From contig JAICJK010000110.1 in the NCBI GenBank assembly GCA_025928415.1, forward strand, positions 1-7,378: a stretch of DNA of 7,378 nt, read 5' to 3'. The notes beneath the pieces are model-generated. The model was not told where the DNA came from, searched no databases, and saw only the letters and a program-made list of their open reading frames with translations. The stretch's first letter is position 1, and every line of letters begins with the position of its first letter. Positions 1 to 6,106 of the stretch are shown here, one piece after another. This stretch comes from Solirubrobacteraceae bacterium. Its GTDB lineage: Bacteria > Actinomycetota > Thermoleophilia > Solirubrobacterales > Solirubrobacteraceae. The translations under genes were made by a program, and so were the position numbers.

Positions 1-62
1 GCCGGATCCCTCCGCGGCCCGCGCGCCGGGCCGCTGCGCCGCCCGAGCGCCGGCGCGCCAGG

Positions 63-2369
63 ATGCTTCAGGAAGCCCACCCGGGCTCGATCTCCCGGAC
101 GGTGACGTCCGCCTTGACCCGCTTCGCCGGCCGGCTGCCGCGCGGGGCGACGCTCCCCCCTGAGGTCTGGGCCCGGCGCCATCGCGCGATCGTGGCGCTG
201 GCGTGGGCCCACGTGGCCGCGCTGACGGCCTATGGGCTGGCGCGCGGCTTCCCGCTGTGGCACTGCGCCGTCGACGTCACGCCGATCGCCGCCGCCGCGG
301 CGGCCGCCGGCCGGGCCGGCTACCCGCGGCGCTGGCGGTCGGTCCTGTCGGCGATCGCGCTGCTCATGGCCTCCGCCGTCACCGTGCACCTCTCCGACGG
401 CGCCACCGAGGCGCACTTCCACTTCTTCGTCGTGGTGGCCGTCCTGGCGACCTACGAGGAGTGGCTGCCCTACGCGTTCGCCTTCGCGTTCGTCCTGATC
501 CACCACGGGCTGCTGGGCACGATCGCGCCGCACGCGGTCTTCAGCCACGGCGGGGCGACCCGCCATCCGTGGGAGTGGGCGGCGATCCACGCCGCCTTCA
601 TCGGCGCGCTGGGCATCGTCAACGTCTTCTCCTGGCGCCTGAACGAGGACGTCCGCGAGGAGGCCGCCGAGGGCCACCGGCGCACCGTGGCCAGCGAGGC
701 GCGCTTCCGCTCGACCTTCGAGGACGCGCCGAGCGGCATGGCGGTGGTCTCGCGCGACGGCGTCGTGCTCGACGCCAACGCGGCGTTCTGCTCCCACACC
801 GGCCGCGAGGCGGCCGAGCTCGCCGGCCTCCCCCTCGCCGAGCTCACCGCCCCGGACGGCCGCGACGGGCGCCCATGGCCGGCGCCCGAGGACGCCGGCC
901 GGCAGATCGAGCGGCGCTTCGTGCGCCCCGACGGCTCGCTCGGCTGGGGGCTGTGGCTGCACTCCCGCACGACCGAGGGCTACCTCACCCACTTCCTGGA
1001 CATCTCCGAGCGCAAGGCCGCCGAGGAGCTGCTCGCCTGGCGCGCCCACCACGACGCGCTGACGGGGCTGCCGAACCGCGAGCTGTTCGTCGACCGCCTC
1101 GGCGGCGCCCTGGACCGCCGCCGGCCGGGCGACGGCTCGCGCCACGTCGCCGTCCTGTTCGTCGACCTCGACGACTTCAAGATCGTCAACGACTCGCTCG
1201 GCCACGACGCCGGCGACGAGCTGCTGCAGGTCGTCGCGCAGCGGCTCGGCGGGGCCCTGCGCCCCGGGGACGTCATCGCGCGGCTGGGCGGCGACGAGTT
1301 CAGCGTCCTGCTGCCGGACGTCAGCCGGCCCGCCGCCATGGCGGTCGCCGAGCGCGTGGCGGCGACGCTGCGCGCCCCGATCGCGATCGGCGGCCACCAG
1401 CGCTTCGTCACGGCCAGCGTGGGGGTCTCCTTCGCCGGCCCGGACGACGACCCGCACGCGCTGCTGCGCGACGCGGACGCCGCGATGTACCACGCCAAGG
1501 GCAGCGGCAAGGCGCGCGCCGCGGTCTTCGACGGCTCCATGCGCGACGACGCGCTGGAGCGCCTGCAGCTCGAGGGCCACCTACGCGAGGCGCTGGCCCG
1601 CGAGGAGCTGCGACTGGTCTACCAGCCGCAGATCGACCTCGCCGACGGCCGCATGACCGGGGTCGAGGCCCTGCTGCGCTGGCAGCACCCCGAGCTCGGG
1701 CCGATCGTGCCCCTGCGCTTCATCCCGATCGCCGAGCAGACGGGGCTCATCGTCCCGATCGGCGCCTGGGTGCTGCGCGAGGCCTGCCGCCAGGCCGTCG
1801 CCTGGGCCACCGACCTGCGGGTCGCCGTGAACGTGTCGCCCCACCAGCTCGCGGTCGAGGGCTTCGTCGACGAGGTCGCCGCGGCGCTCGAGGAGACCGG
1901 CCTGCGGCCGGACCGCCTGTGCCTGGAGATCACCGAGAGCGCCGCGGTCACCGGGCTGAGCGCGATCCTGCGCGCGCTCAAGGCGCTCGGGGTCCGGCTG
2001 GCGATCGACGACTTCGGCGTCGGGCACGCCTCCCTGCGCCAGCTCCGCGAGCTGCTGCCCGTCGACACGCTGAAGATCGACAAGTCGTTCGTCGACGGGC
2101 TGCTGGAGGCCGACGGTGACGCCGCGATCGTCCACGCGGTCATCGACCTGGCCCGCGAGCTCGGGATCGAGCCGCTGGCCGAGGGCATCGAGGACGAGGC
2201 GCAGGCCAGCCGCCTGCGGTCGCTGGGCTGCCGGACCGCGCAGGGCTTCCTCTTCGCCCGCCCGCAGCACCCCGGCGACATCACCCGCGCGCTGGCCGAG
2301 CACGCTGGAGCCGCGGACGCGGCAGGCGCTGCGGACGCCGCGGGCGCCGCGGGCGCCGCGGGCGCGTAG
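63..2369 (+). CDS. Membrane-anchored PAS-GGDEF-EAL cyclic di-GMP signalling protein
   Basis: A 768-residue inner-membrane protein expected to synthesise and/or hydrolyse cyclic di-GMP. Residues about 40-192 hold roughly six hydrophobic segments with histidines near them (H118, H120, H147, H148). Residues about 207-320 look like a PAS sensor domain ending in the usual DISERK-type junction. The GGDEF domain (about 325-490) has an intact active-site loop GGDEF at 409-413, metal-binding D368, and an RxxD inhibitory site at R400-D403. The EAL domain (about 500-745) keeps E535-A-L, N590, E622, D649-D650, K671, E707 and Q727, so phosphodiesterase activity is plausible. The tail is an Ala/Gly/Asp repeat. 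The ATG at 63 has only a weak AGG directly before it, and the frame is open to the window edge, so an upstream start cannot be excluded. It stands alone on the plus strand, convergent with the beta-helix gene. Family assignment is firm; the signal sensed and the net activity are unknown. Confidence 0.93.
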   Translation: MLQEAHPGSISRTVTSALTRFAGRLPRGATLPPEVWARRHRAIVALAWAHVAALTAYGLARGFPLWHCAVDVTPIAAAAAAAGRAGYPRRWRSVLSAIALLMASAVTVHLSDGATEAHFHFFVVVAVLATYEEWLPYAFAFAFVLIHHGLLGTIAPHAVFSHGGATRHPWEWAAIHAAFIGALGIVNVFSWRLNEDVREEAAEGHRRTVASEARFRSTFEDAPSGMAVVSRDGVVLDANAAFCSHTGREAAELAGLPLAELTAPDGRDGRPWPAPEDAGRQIERRFVRPDGSLGWGLWLHSRTTEGYLTHFLDISERKAAEELLAWRAHHDALTGLPNRELFVDRLGGALDRRRPGDGSRHVAVLFVDLDDFKIVNDSLGHDAGDELLQVVAQRLGGALRPGDVIARLGGDEFSVLLPDVSRPAAMAVAERVAATLRAPIAIGGHQRFVTASVGVSFAGPDDDPHALLRDADAAMYHAKGSGKARAAVFDGSMRDDALERLQLEGHLREALAREELRLVYQPQIDLADGRMTGVEALLRWQHPELGPIVPLRFIPIAEQTGLIVPIGAWVLREACRQAVAWATDLRVAVNVSPHQLAVEGFVDEVAAALEETGLRPDRLCLEITESAAVTGLSAILRALKALGVRLAIDDFGVGHASLRQLRELLPVDTLKIDKSFVDGLLEADGDAAIVHAVIDLARELGIEPLAEGIEDEAQASRLRSLGCRTAQGFLFARPQHPGDITRALAEHAGAADAAGAADAAGAAGAAGA
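2310..2366 (+). repeat. Short tandem repeat encoding an Ala/Gly/Asp tail
   Basis: The last 19 codons of the GGDEF-EAL gene are a degenerate tandem repeat. Two 18-bp units encode AADAAG, followed by two 9-bp units encoding AAG and a last Ala codon. The repeat lies beyond the end of the EAL fold (about residue 745), so it is probably a flexible extension. Such GC-rich repeats can change length by slippage; that is an inference here. Confidence 0.8.
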
Positions 2370-2377
2370 CCCGCGGC
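2355..2377. terminator. GC-rich hairpin between convergent genes, possible bidirectional terminator
   Basis: An 8-bp perfect inverted repeat (GCCGCGGG at 2355-2362, CCCGCGGC at 2370-2377) encloses a 7-nt loop that contains the TAG stop codon of the cyclic di-GMP gene. It sits in the 23-bp gap between two convergent genes, where a shared terminator would be expected. There is no T-run on either side, so intrinsic termination would have to be of the U-less type sometimes proposed for high-GC actinobacteria. The left arm also belongs to the Ala/Gly tail repeat, so the pairing may be partly incidental. Confidence 0.35.
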
Positions 2378-2392
2378 CCCCTCCGGCTCGCG

Positions 2393-3721
2393 CTACTTCT
2401 TCGTGTACGTCTCCAGCGGCGTGATGCCCGCGCGCGGCGGATGCGGCGTGCGCACCCAGGCCGCCTCGTGGTCGGGCTGGGTGACCCAGCCCAGCGCGTA
2501 GCTGAGCGCGCCGCCGTCGTAGGCGTTGGCCCCCGAGAACGGGCACGGCACCATCGTGGCGCCGCCCGCCGGCACCGTCACCGCGACCCCGGTGTTGCCG
2601 GAGAAGCAGTTGTCCGACCCGTTGCCGTCGTAGAACAGGTCGCGGCCGTTGGGGTCGGTCCCGTTGAGGCCCATCTGGTTGTCGATGACCTTGTTGCCGA
2701 TCAGGTCGGCGGCGTCCTTCTGCTTGAGCAGGAGCTGCTCGAGCGCCCCGATGCCGATCAGGTAGTTGCCGAACACGCGGTTGTTCTGCACCGTCGCGCG
2801 GCGCCCGCCGAACAGCAGGATGCCGGTCCCGATCGGGTAGGGGATGTCGCCGGTGGCGCCGGGGCGGAGCTTGAACGGCGCGCCCTTGAAGTAGTTGAAG
2901 TTGTTCCAGAAGACGTCGTTGTCGGAGATCACGTTGTCCTCCGGCGGCGCGTACTTCTCCGAGTCCAGCGCGTTCGGCACGATGCCCAGGCCGTTGTTGT
3001 AGAACTGCGACTTGGTGATCGTCACGTAGCGCATGTTGGTGCCCGACCAGCCGAGCACGTTGGCGAACGACTTCACGTTGCGCACGATCGAGCGGACCGG
3101 CTTGGTCTGCGGCGGCGTCTGCCCGATGTAGAAGCCGGAGTCGTCGTTCTCCGACGCGGTCGAGTCGGAGATCTCGCCGCCCTTGGAGTTGAACGCGTAG
3201 ACGCCGTAGGTGCCGACCCGCGTCGCGATCAGGTGCGTCAGCTTGTAGCCGGTCACGTTGATCACGAAGAAGCCGTTGGCCTTGAAGCCCTTGGCGCTGA
3301 AGCCGTCGATCGTCACCTGGTCGGCGCCGTTGACCTTGAAGGCGTTCTGGGAGCGCGCGTTGGACGCGCCCTTGGCGTCGATCTTCACCTTCGACGGGGC
3401 CTTCGGGTTGCCGATGATGCGCAGGTAGCGCTTCGACGAGCCGTTGATGTTCGTCCCGCCGTGGTAGGTGCCGTTCGGCACCTTGACGGTGTCGCCGGCC
3501 CGCGCGCGGTTCACCGCGGCCTGGATGGTCTTGGCGCAGCCCTTGGCCTTGTGCTTGTGCGGCGCGCAGACCTTGATGGTGTGGTGCGGGCCCGGCGGGG
3601 GCTTCTGCTCGCCCTTCGGGTCGGCGGGCGGCGGGTACTTCGCCGCCCCGGCGGCGGCGGGCACCGCGAGCGCGGCCCCCGCGATGACGGCCAGGGTCGT
3701 GATCAACCGGCGATGCGACAT
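2393..3721 (-). CDS. Secreted right-handed parallel beta-helix protein
   Basis: A 442-residue exported protein. Residues 1-27 form a Sec signal peptide: MSHRR, a hydrophobic core, then an Ala-rich cleavage region near residue 26. A Pro/Lys-rich segment follows, with a Cys/His cluster at C52, H55, H57 and C62. Residues about 64-86 match the common beta-helix entry motif (TIQAAV, then GDTVKVPNGTY). About 90-390 show repeated short strands with Asn-Gly turns, typical of NosD/pectate-lyase-like beta helices. Two further cysteines lie near the C-terminus. No catalytic residues could be assigned; the fold occurs in polysaccharide lyases, surface adhesins and copper-handling NosD. The start is ATG 3721 because GGAGAGG stands 9 nt before it and the signal peptide then begins normally; ATG 3739 would add MERTHC and overlap the oxidase stop as TGATG. 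It follows the multicopper oxidase by 17 bp, almost certainly in the same transcript. Confidence 0.88.
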   Translation of the reverse strand: MSHRRLITTLAVIAGAALAVPAAAGAAKYPPPADPKGEQKPPPGPHHTIKVCAPHKHKAKGCAKTIQAAVNRARAGDTVKVPNGTYHGGTNINGSSKRYLRIIGNPKAPSKVKIDAKGASNARSQNAFKVNGADQVTIDGFSAKGFKANGFFVINVTGYKLTHLIATRVGTYGVYAFNSKGGEISDSTASENDDSGFYIGQTPPQTKPVRSIVRNVKSFANVLGWSGTNMRYVTITKSQFYNNGLGIVPNALDSEKYAPPEDNVISDNDVFWNNFNYFKGAPFKLRPGATGDIPYPIGTGILLFGGRRATVQNNRVFGNYLIGIGALEQLLLKQKDAADLIGNKVIDNQMGLNGTDPNGRDLFYDGNGSDNCFSGNTGVAVTVPAGGATMVPCPFSGANAYDGGALSYALGWVTQPDHEAAWVRTPHPPRAGITPLETYTKK

Positions 3722-3730
3722 GCAGTGCGT

Positions 3731-3737
3731 CCTCTCC
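3731..3737 (-). promoter_or_regulatory. Ribosome binding site for the beta-helix gene
   Basis: GGAGAGG on the minus strand lies 9 nt before ATG 3721 and directly after the stop codon of the multicopper oxidase. It is the clearest ribosome binding site in the lower half of the window. It decides between ATG 3721 (chosen) and ATG 3739, because it falls inside the coding region of the longer version. Confidence 0.75.
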
Positions 3738-3738
3738 A

Positions 3739-4824
3739 TCAGGGTTCCACCAGGTACCAGCCCGCCATCCCGCCGTCCTGGTGGGAGAAGACGTGGCAGT
3801 GGTACAGCCAGCGGCCAGGGTTGTCCTCCACGAAGCGGGCGGTGATCGCCTCGTTCGGCCCGACGATCGGCGTGTCCACGAAGGTCCCCGCGGGGTCGCG
3901 CCACCGGTGGCCGTGCATGTGGAAGTCGTGGAAGTCGTCGTTCATCCCGATGACGTGGATGGCGACGTCCTCGCCGACCTTCGCGGTCAGCGTCGGGGTG
4001 TTGCCCGCGTAGGCGCGCCCGTTGATGCACTGGAAGGGCGCCTTGAGCCCCGTGGTGCCGGGCAGCAGCGAGTGGAAGAAGATGACGTGCTCGTTGTCGG
4101 GGGCCTTGTCCCCCTTGGCGCGCACGATGATCGAGCCGAACAGGCCGCGGAAGGTGTTCAGCGTGTGGTTGGGACCGTGGTCGTGGTAAGGCCAGACGCC
4201 CACGCTGTCCGGCGTCGCCTCCCACGTGTAGGTGAACTCCTCGCCCGGGCCGATGAAGCCGCCCGCGCGGGTGAAGTCGCCGAGGAAGACGCCGTCGTAC
4301 TCGGGGTTGTACTTGACCCCGTGCGGATGCATCGTGAGCCCTTGGCGGACCTTGGTCTCCGCGTTGCGGAAGTGCACGCGCAGGACGTCGCCGACCTCGG
4401 CGCTGAGGATCGGCCCCGGGATCGACGGCGGGGCGAGCGCCGCGGCGAAGCCCGCGGTCATCGGCTGGTAGCCGAACGCGGTGAACTTCGTCCTGCCCGG
4501 GATGGCGACGCCGTGCCACTGGTCGCGCCCGGTCGGCACGATGTCCCAGCGCATCGTCCGGGCCTGGATCCAGTACTCGCGCACCACGCCGCCGGGCTGC
4601 GGCTCGGGCGTGGTGAAGGTGAGCTGGTCCTCGGGCGCGGCGCCCGGCGCGGTCGCCGGCTGCGCCCGCGGGCGGCGGACGCGCGCAGCCGCCGCGTCGG
4701 CCTTCGCGGCGGCGCCGGGCTGGTCGAGGGCGATGCGCTGGCCGGCGATCGTGCAGAACAGCGCGCCGGACCCGACCGCGAGGAAGCCGCGGCGTGAGGT
4801 CCTGGGGTCGTTCGTGCCCGGCAT
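3739..4824 (-). CDS. Tat-exported two-domain multicopper oxidase (laccase-like)
   Basis: A 361-residue copper enzyme expected to oxidise phenolic, metal or similar substrates outside the cytoplasm while reducing oxygen to water. The N-terminus has a twin-arginine signal (SRRGFLAVG, residues 10-18) and then an Ala/Pro-rich linker to about 66. Two cupredoxin domains follow (about 67-240 and 241-361). All four copper motifs are present: HPHG (H166, H168), HDH (H214, H216), HxxHxH (H299, H302, H304) and HCHxxxHxxxxM (H342, C343, H344, H348, M353). The type 1 site is in domain 2, as in the small laccase SLAC of Streptomyces, and not in domain 1 as in copper nitrite reductase; length also fits SLAC (about 340 residues). 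An in-frame stop lies five codons before ATG 4824, which fixes the start; there is no good ribosome binding site. It lies 47 bp after the small membrane gene and 17 bp before the beta-helix gene. Substrate unknown. Confidence 0.93.
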   Translation of the reverse strand: MPGTNDPRTSRRGFLAVGSGALFCTIAGQRIALDQPGAAAKADAAAARVRRPRAQPATAPGAAPEDQLTFTTPEPQPGGVVREYWIQARTMRWDIVPTGRDQWHGVAIPGRTKFTAFGYQPMTAGFAAALAPPSIPGPILSAEVGDVLRVHFRNAETKVRQGLTMHPHGVKYNPEYDGVFLGDFTRAGGFIGPGEEFTYTWEATPDSVGVWPYHDHGPNHTLNTFRGLFGSIIVRAKGDKAPDNEHVIFFHSLLPGTTGLKAPFQCINGRAYAGNTPTLTAKVGEDVAIHVIGMNDDFHDFHMHGHRWRDPAGTFVDTPIVGPNEAITARFVEDNPGRWLYHCHVFSHQDGGMAGWYLVEP

Positions 4825-4871
4825 GCCGGCGGAACCCTAACCGCGCGGAGGGATGTTGTGGGACGACTTCG

Positions 4872-5237
4872 TCAGGGCCGGGGGGTCCAGCGGTCGCCCT
4901 CGCGCCCGAGGCGGACCTCGGAGGCATGCCCACCGGCGGCCACCACGCGGAAGACCGCCTCGTCGGCGTCCTTGCCCGGGCGGTCGACGACCTGGACGAG
5001 GTGCAGCGCCTCGATCTCGCCGCCGTGCGCCTCGCGGACCGCCTGCTCGAGCAGCGCGCGGTCCCAGCCGTTGTCCGCGGCGTGGGCGGCGGCGAGCGCC
5101 TCGTTGGCGGCGGCCAGGCGCGCGCGCAGCCGGTCGTCGCGGGCCTCCTGGCGGCGGCGCGCGATGACGGTGCCCCCGAGGACGAGGAGCACGAGGCCGG
5201 CGGCGACGGCGAGCAGGACGATGTCGAGGGTCGACAC
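4872..5237 (-). CDS. Small single-pass membrane protein of unknown function
   Basis: A 121-residue protein I do not assign to a named family. Residues 5-26 are one strongly hydrophobic helix (VLLAVAAGLVLLVLGG core), followed at once by RRR (27-29), which predicts N-terminus out and the rest in the cytoplasm. Residues about 30-52 are Ala/Arg/Glu-rich and probably helical or a short coiled coil. Residues about 56-120 look like a small folded domain with GWDRALLEQAVREA and a later strand HLVQVVDRPG followed by EAVFRVV. The start is GTG at 5237; no ribosome binding site is visible, so it may be translated by coupling to sigH, whose stop is 37 bp upstream. The codon pattern and the sensible membrane topology support it as a real gene. 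Its place directly after a sigma factor makes a regulatory or membrane-anchoring role worth testing, but nothing in the sequence proves it. Confidence 0.75.
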   Translation of the reverse strand: MSTLDIVLLAVAAGLVLLVLGGTVIARRRQEARDDRLRARLAAANEALAAAHAADNGWDRALLEQAVREAHGGEIEALHLVQVVDRPGKDADEAVFRVVAAGGHASEVRLGREGDRWTPRP

Positions 5238-5274
5238 GGTGGGGATTAGAGCAGGACGGCGGGACCGCGGGCGA

Positions 5275-5922
5275 TCACAGCAGGACGCTGCGACTGGACA
5301 GGTGCGCGCCGACCTTGCGCTTGACGCGCTGCAGCGCGTTGTCGACCGTCTTGGTGTCGCAGGCCAGGCGCTCGCCGACCTCCTCGTAGGAGCAGCCGTC
5401 CAGGTAGAGCGCCAGCACCCGTGATTCGAGCTCGCTGAGCGCGGTGCTCAGGCAGGCCACCAGCGACTGGAGCTCCTCGGAGGAGATCACCTGGTTGACC
5501 GGGTCGTGGACCGTGGGGCCCGGGATGACCTCGTCGAGGGTCGGCTCCCCCTCCATCGCGCTCGCCGGGCTCGAGGAGAACGAGACGTACTGGTTCAGCG
5601 GCGTGTGCTTGTTGCGCGTGGCGGTCTTCACCGCGGTGATGATCTGGCGCGTGATGCACAGCTCGGCGAAGTTGCGGAAGCTCGACTCGCGGTCGGTGCG
5701 GAAGTCGCGGACCGCCTTGTAGAGGCCGACGAGGCCCTCCTGGATGAGGTCGTCGCTGTCGCCGCCGGCCAGGAAGTACGACGAGGCCTTCAGGCGGACG
5801 AAGCCGTAGTAGCGCCGGACGATCCGGTCGTAGGCGGTCGGGTCGCCCTGCTTGGCGAGGGCGATGAGATACATGTCATCGACCTGCACCTGACCTTGAG
5901 GGTTGGGGGAGAGACGTGCCAC
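5275..5922 (-). CDS. sigH: SigH-type RNA polymerase sigma factor (sigma-70 family, group 3/SigH-like)
   Basis: A 215-residue sigma factor closely resembling Bacillus SigH (Spo0H), from memory of that sequence. Shared stretches include the region 2 segments around residues 57-72 (DDLIQEGLVGLYKAVRDF) and 85-100 (FAELCITRQIITAVKT), and the region 4 helix-turn-helix (177-204, SYEEVGERL then KTVDNALQRVKRKV). Domain order is sigma region 2 (17-110), a linker of about 40 residues with no region 3, and region 4 (145-210). Length matches SigH (218). It should direct RNA polymerase to a regulon that in Firmicutes covers stationary phase, sporulation entry and competence; the regulon here is unknown. 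Start is GTG 5922 with AAAGGA 7 nt upstream; an internal ATG at 5874 is less likely because the family length would be lost. It lies downstream of cysS-rlmB, as in Bacillus, after a 184-bp leader. Confidence 0.9.
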   Translation of the reverse strand: MARLSPNPQGQVQVDDMYLIALAKQGDPTAYDRIVRRYYGFVRLKASSYFLAGGDSDDLIQEGLVGLYKAVRDFRTDRESSFRNFAELCITRQIITAVKTATRNKHTPLNQYVSFSSSPASAMEGEPTLDEVIPGPTVHDPVNQVISSEELQSLVACLSTALSELESRVLALYLDGCSYEEVGERLACDTKTVDNALQRVKRKVGAHLSSRSVLL

Positions 5923-5929
5923 GAGTCGG

Positions 5930-5936
5930 TCCTTTC
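5930..5936 (-). promoter_or_regulatory. Ribosome binding site for sigH
   Basis: GAAAGGA on the minus strand ends 7 nt before GTG 5922, a good Shine-Dalgarno spacing that supports the GTG start. A GC-rich hairpin (5937-5957) ends on the base directly before it. Confidence 0.7.
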
Positions 5937-5957
5937 CGCGTGCCCGCGGGCAGCGCG
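5937..5957 (-). other. Hairpin abutting the sigH ribosome binding site
   Basis: A strong potential stem: CGCG arms (5954-5957 with 5937-5940), one bulged base (5953), then the 12-bp palindrome TGCCCGCGGGCA (5941-5952), which can close as TGCC/GGCA with a CGCG loop. Its 3' arm ends directly before the GAAAGGA ribosome binding site in the mRNA. In a region this GC-rich some pairing occurs by chance, but a nine-pair stem in exactly this position could affect ribosome access. Confidence 0.45.
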
Positions 5958-6001
5958 ATCAACTCAGTGGCGCACTCCTCCCCTGGCGCCAGCTGACGAA
6001 T

Positions 6002-6023
6002 CCTGGGCTTTCTCAAGCTCAGG
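6002..6023 (-). other. Leader-RNA hairpin with GAGA tetraloop upstream of sigH
   Basis: On the minus strand CCTGAGCTT and AAGCCCAGG pair over nine positions with one A-C mismatch and enclose a GAGA loop, which fits the GNRA tetraloop class. It has no T-run after it, so it is not a classic intrinsic terminator for rlmB. If the promoter candidate at 6043-6071 is real, this hairpin lies near the 5' end of the sigH leader RNA. It matched no riboswitch class that I could recognise. Confidence 0.4.
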
Positions 6024-6042
6024 TTGACAGTTATGAAGCGGG

Positions 6043-6071
6043 AACCTCCCACGCCGCGGAGCCGCTGTCAA
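6043..6071 (-). promoter_or_regulatory. Candidate sigma-70 promoter for sigH
   Basis: A perfect TTGACA -35 box (6066-6071, read on the minus strand) is followed after 17 bp by GAGGTT (6043-6048). The latter keeps the A and final T that matter most in actinobacterial -10 elements (TANNNT) but lacks the first T. It lies in the 184-bp gap between rlmB and sigH, begins 36 bp after the rlmB stop, and would give a leader of about 114 nt. It would let sigH be transcribed separately from cysS-rlmB. The -35 is convincing and the -10 only moderate. Confidence 0.4.
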
Positions 6072-6106
6072 GCCGCTCGGCGGGACTGGTGCAATCCGCC
6101 TTGCAG

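Noticed and set aside
203..2119. 638-residue plus-strand frame inside the cyclic di-GMP gene
   Set aside because: Arg/Pro/Ala-rich shadow in another frame; the GGDEF-EAL frame accounts for the sequence.
2441..4797. Long plus-strand open frames opposite the oxidase and beta-helix genes (523 and 338 residues)
   Set aside because: They are Arg/Val/Asp/Ala-rich with no recognisable domain, typical of the antisense frame of very GC-rich genes.
3739..4824. Copper nitrite reductase (NirK) or a lipoprotein signal for the oxidase
   Set aside because: The type 1 copper motif is in the second domain and the first domain has the trinuclear-cluster His pairs, unlike NirK. The Cys24 context does not fit a lipobox.
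3740..4933. An open minus-strand frame that runs uninterrupted from 4933 into the beta-helix gene, as if it were one 846-residue protein
   Set aside because: The upstream 400 residues are Arg/Pro/His-rich nonsense in a shifted frame over the multicopper oxidase, which has complete copper motifs and a Tat signal. The real beta-helix protein starts at its own signal peptide and ribosome binding site.
5923..6106. A tRNA gene or known riboswitch in the rlmB-sigH gap
   Set aside because: No cloverleaf with T-loop and acceptor stem could be built on either strand, and signatures of cyclic di-GMP, cyclic di-AMP (ydaO) and cobalamin riboswitches were not found by eye.
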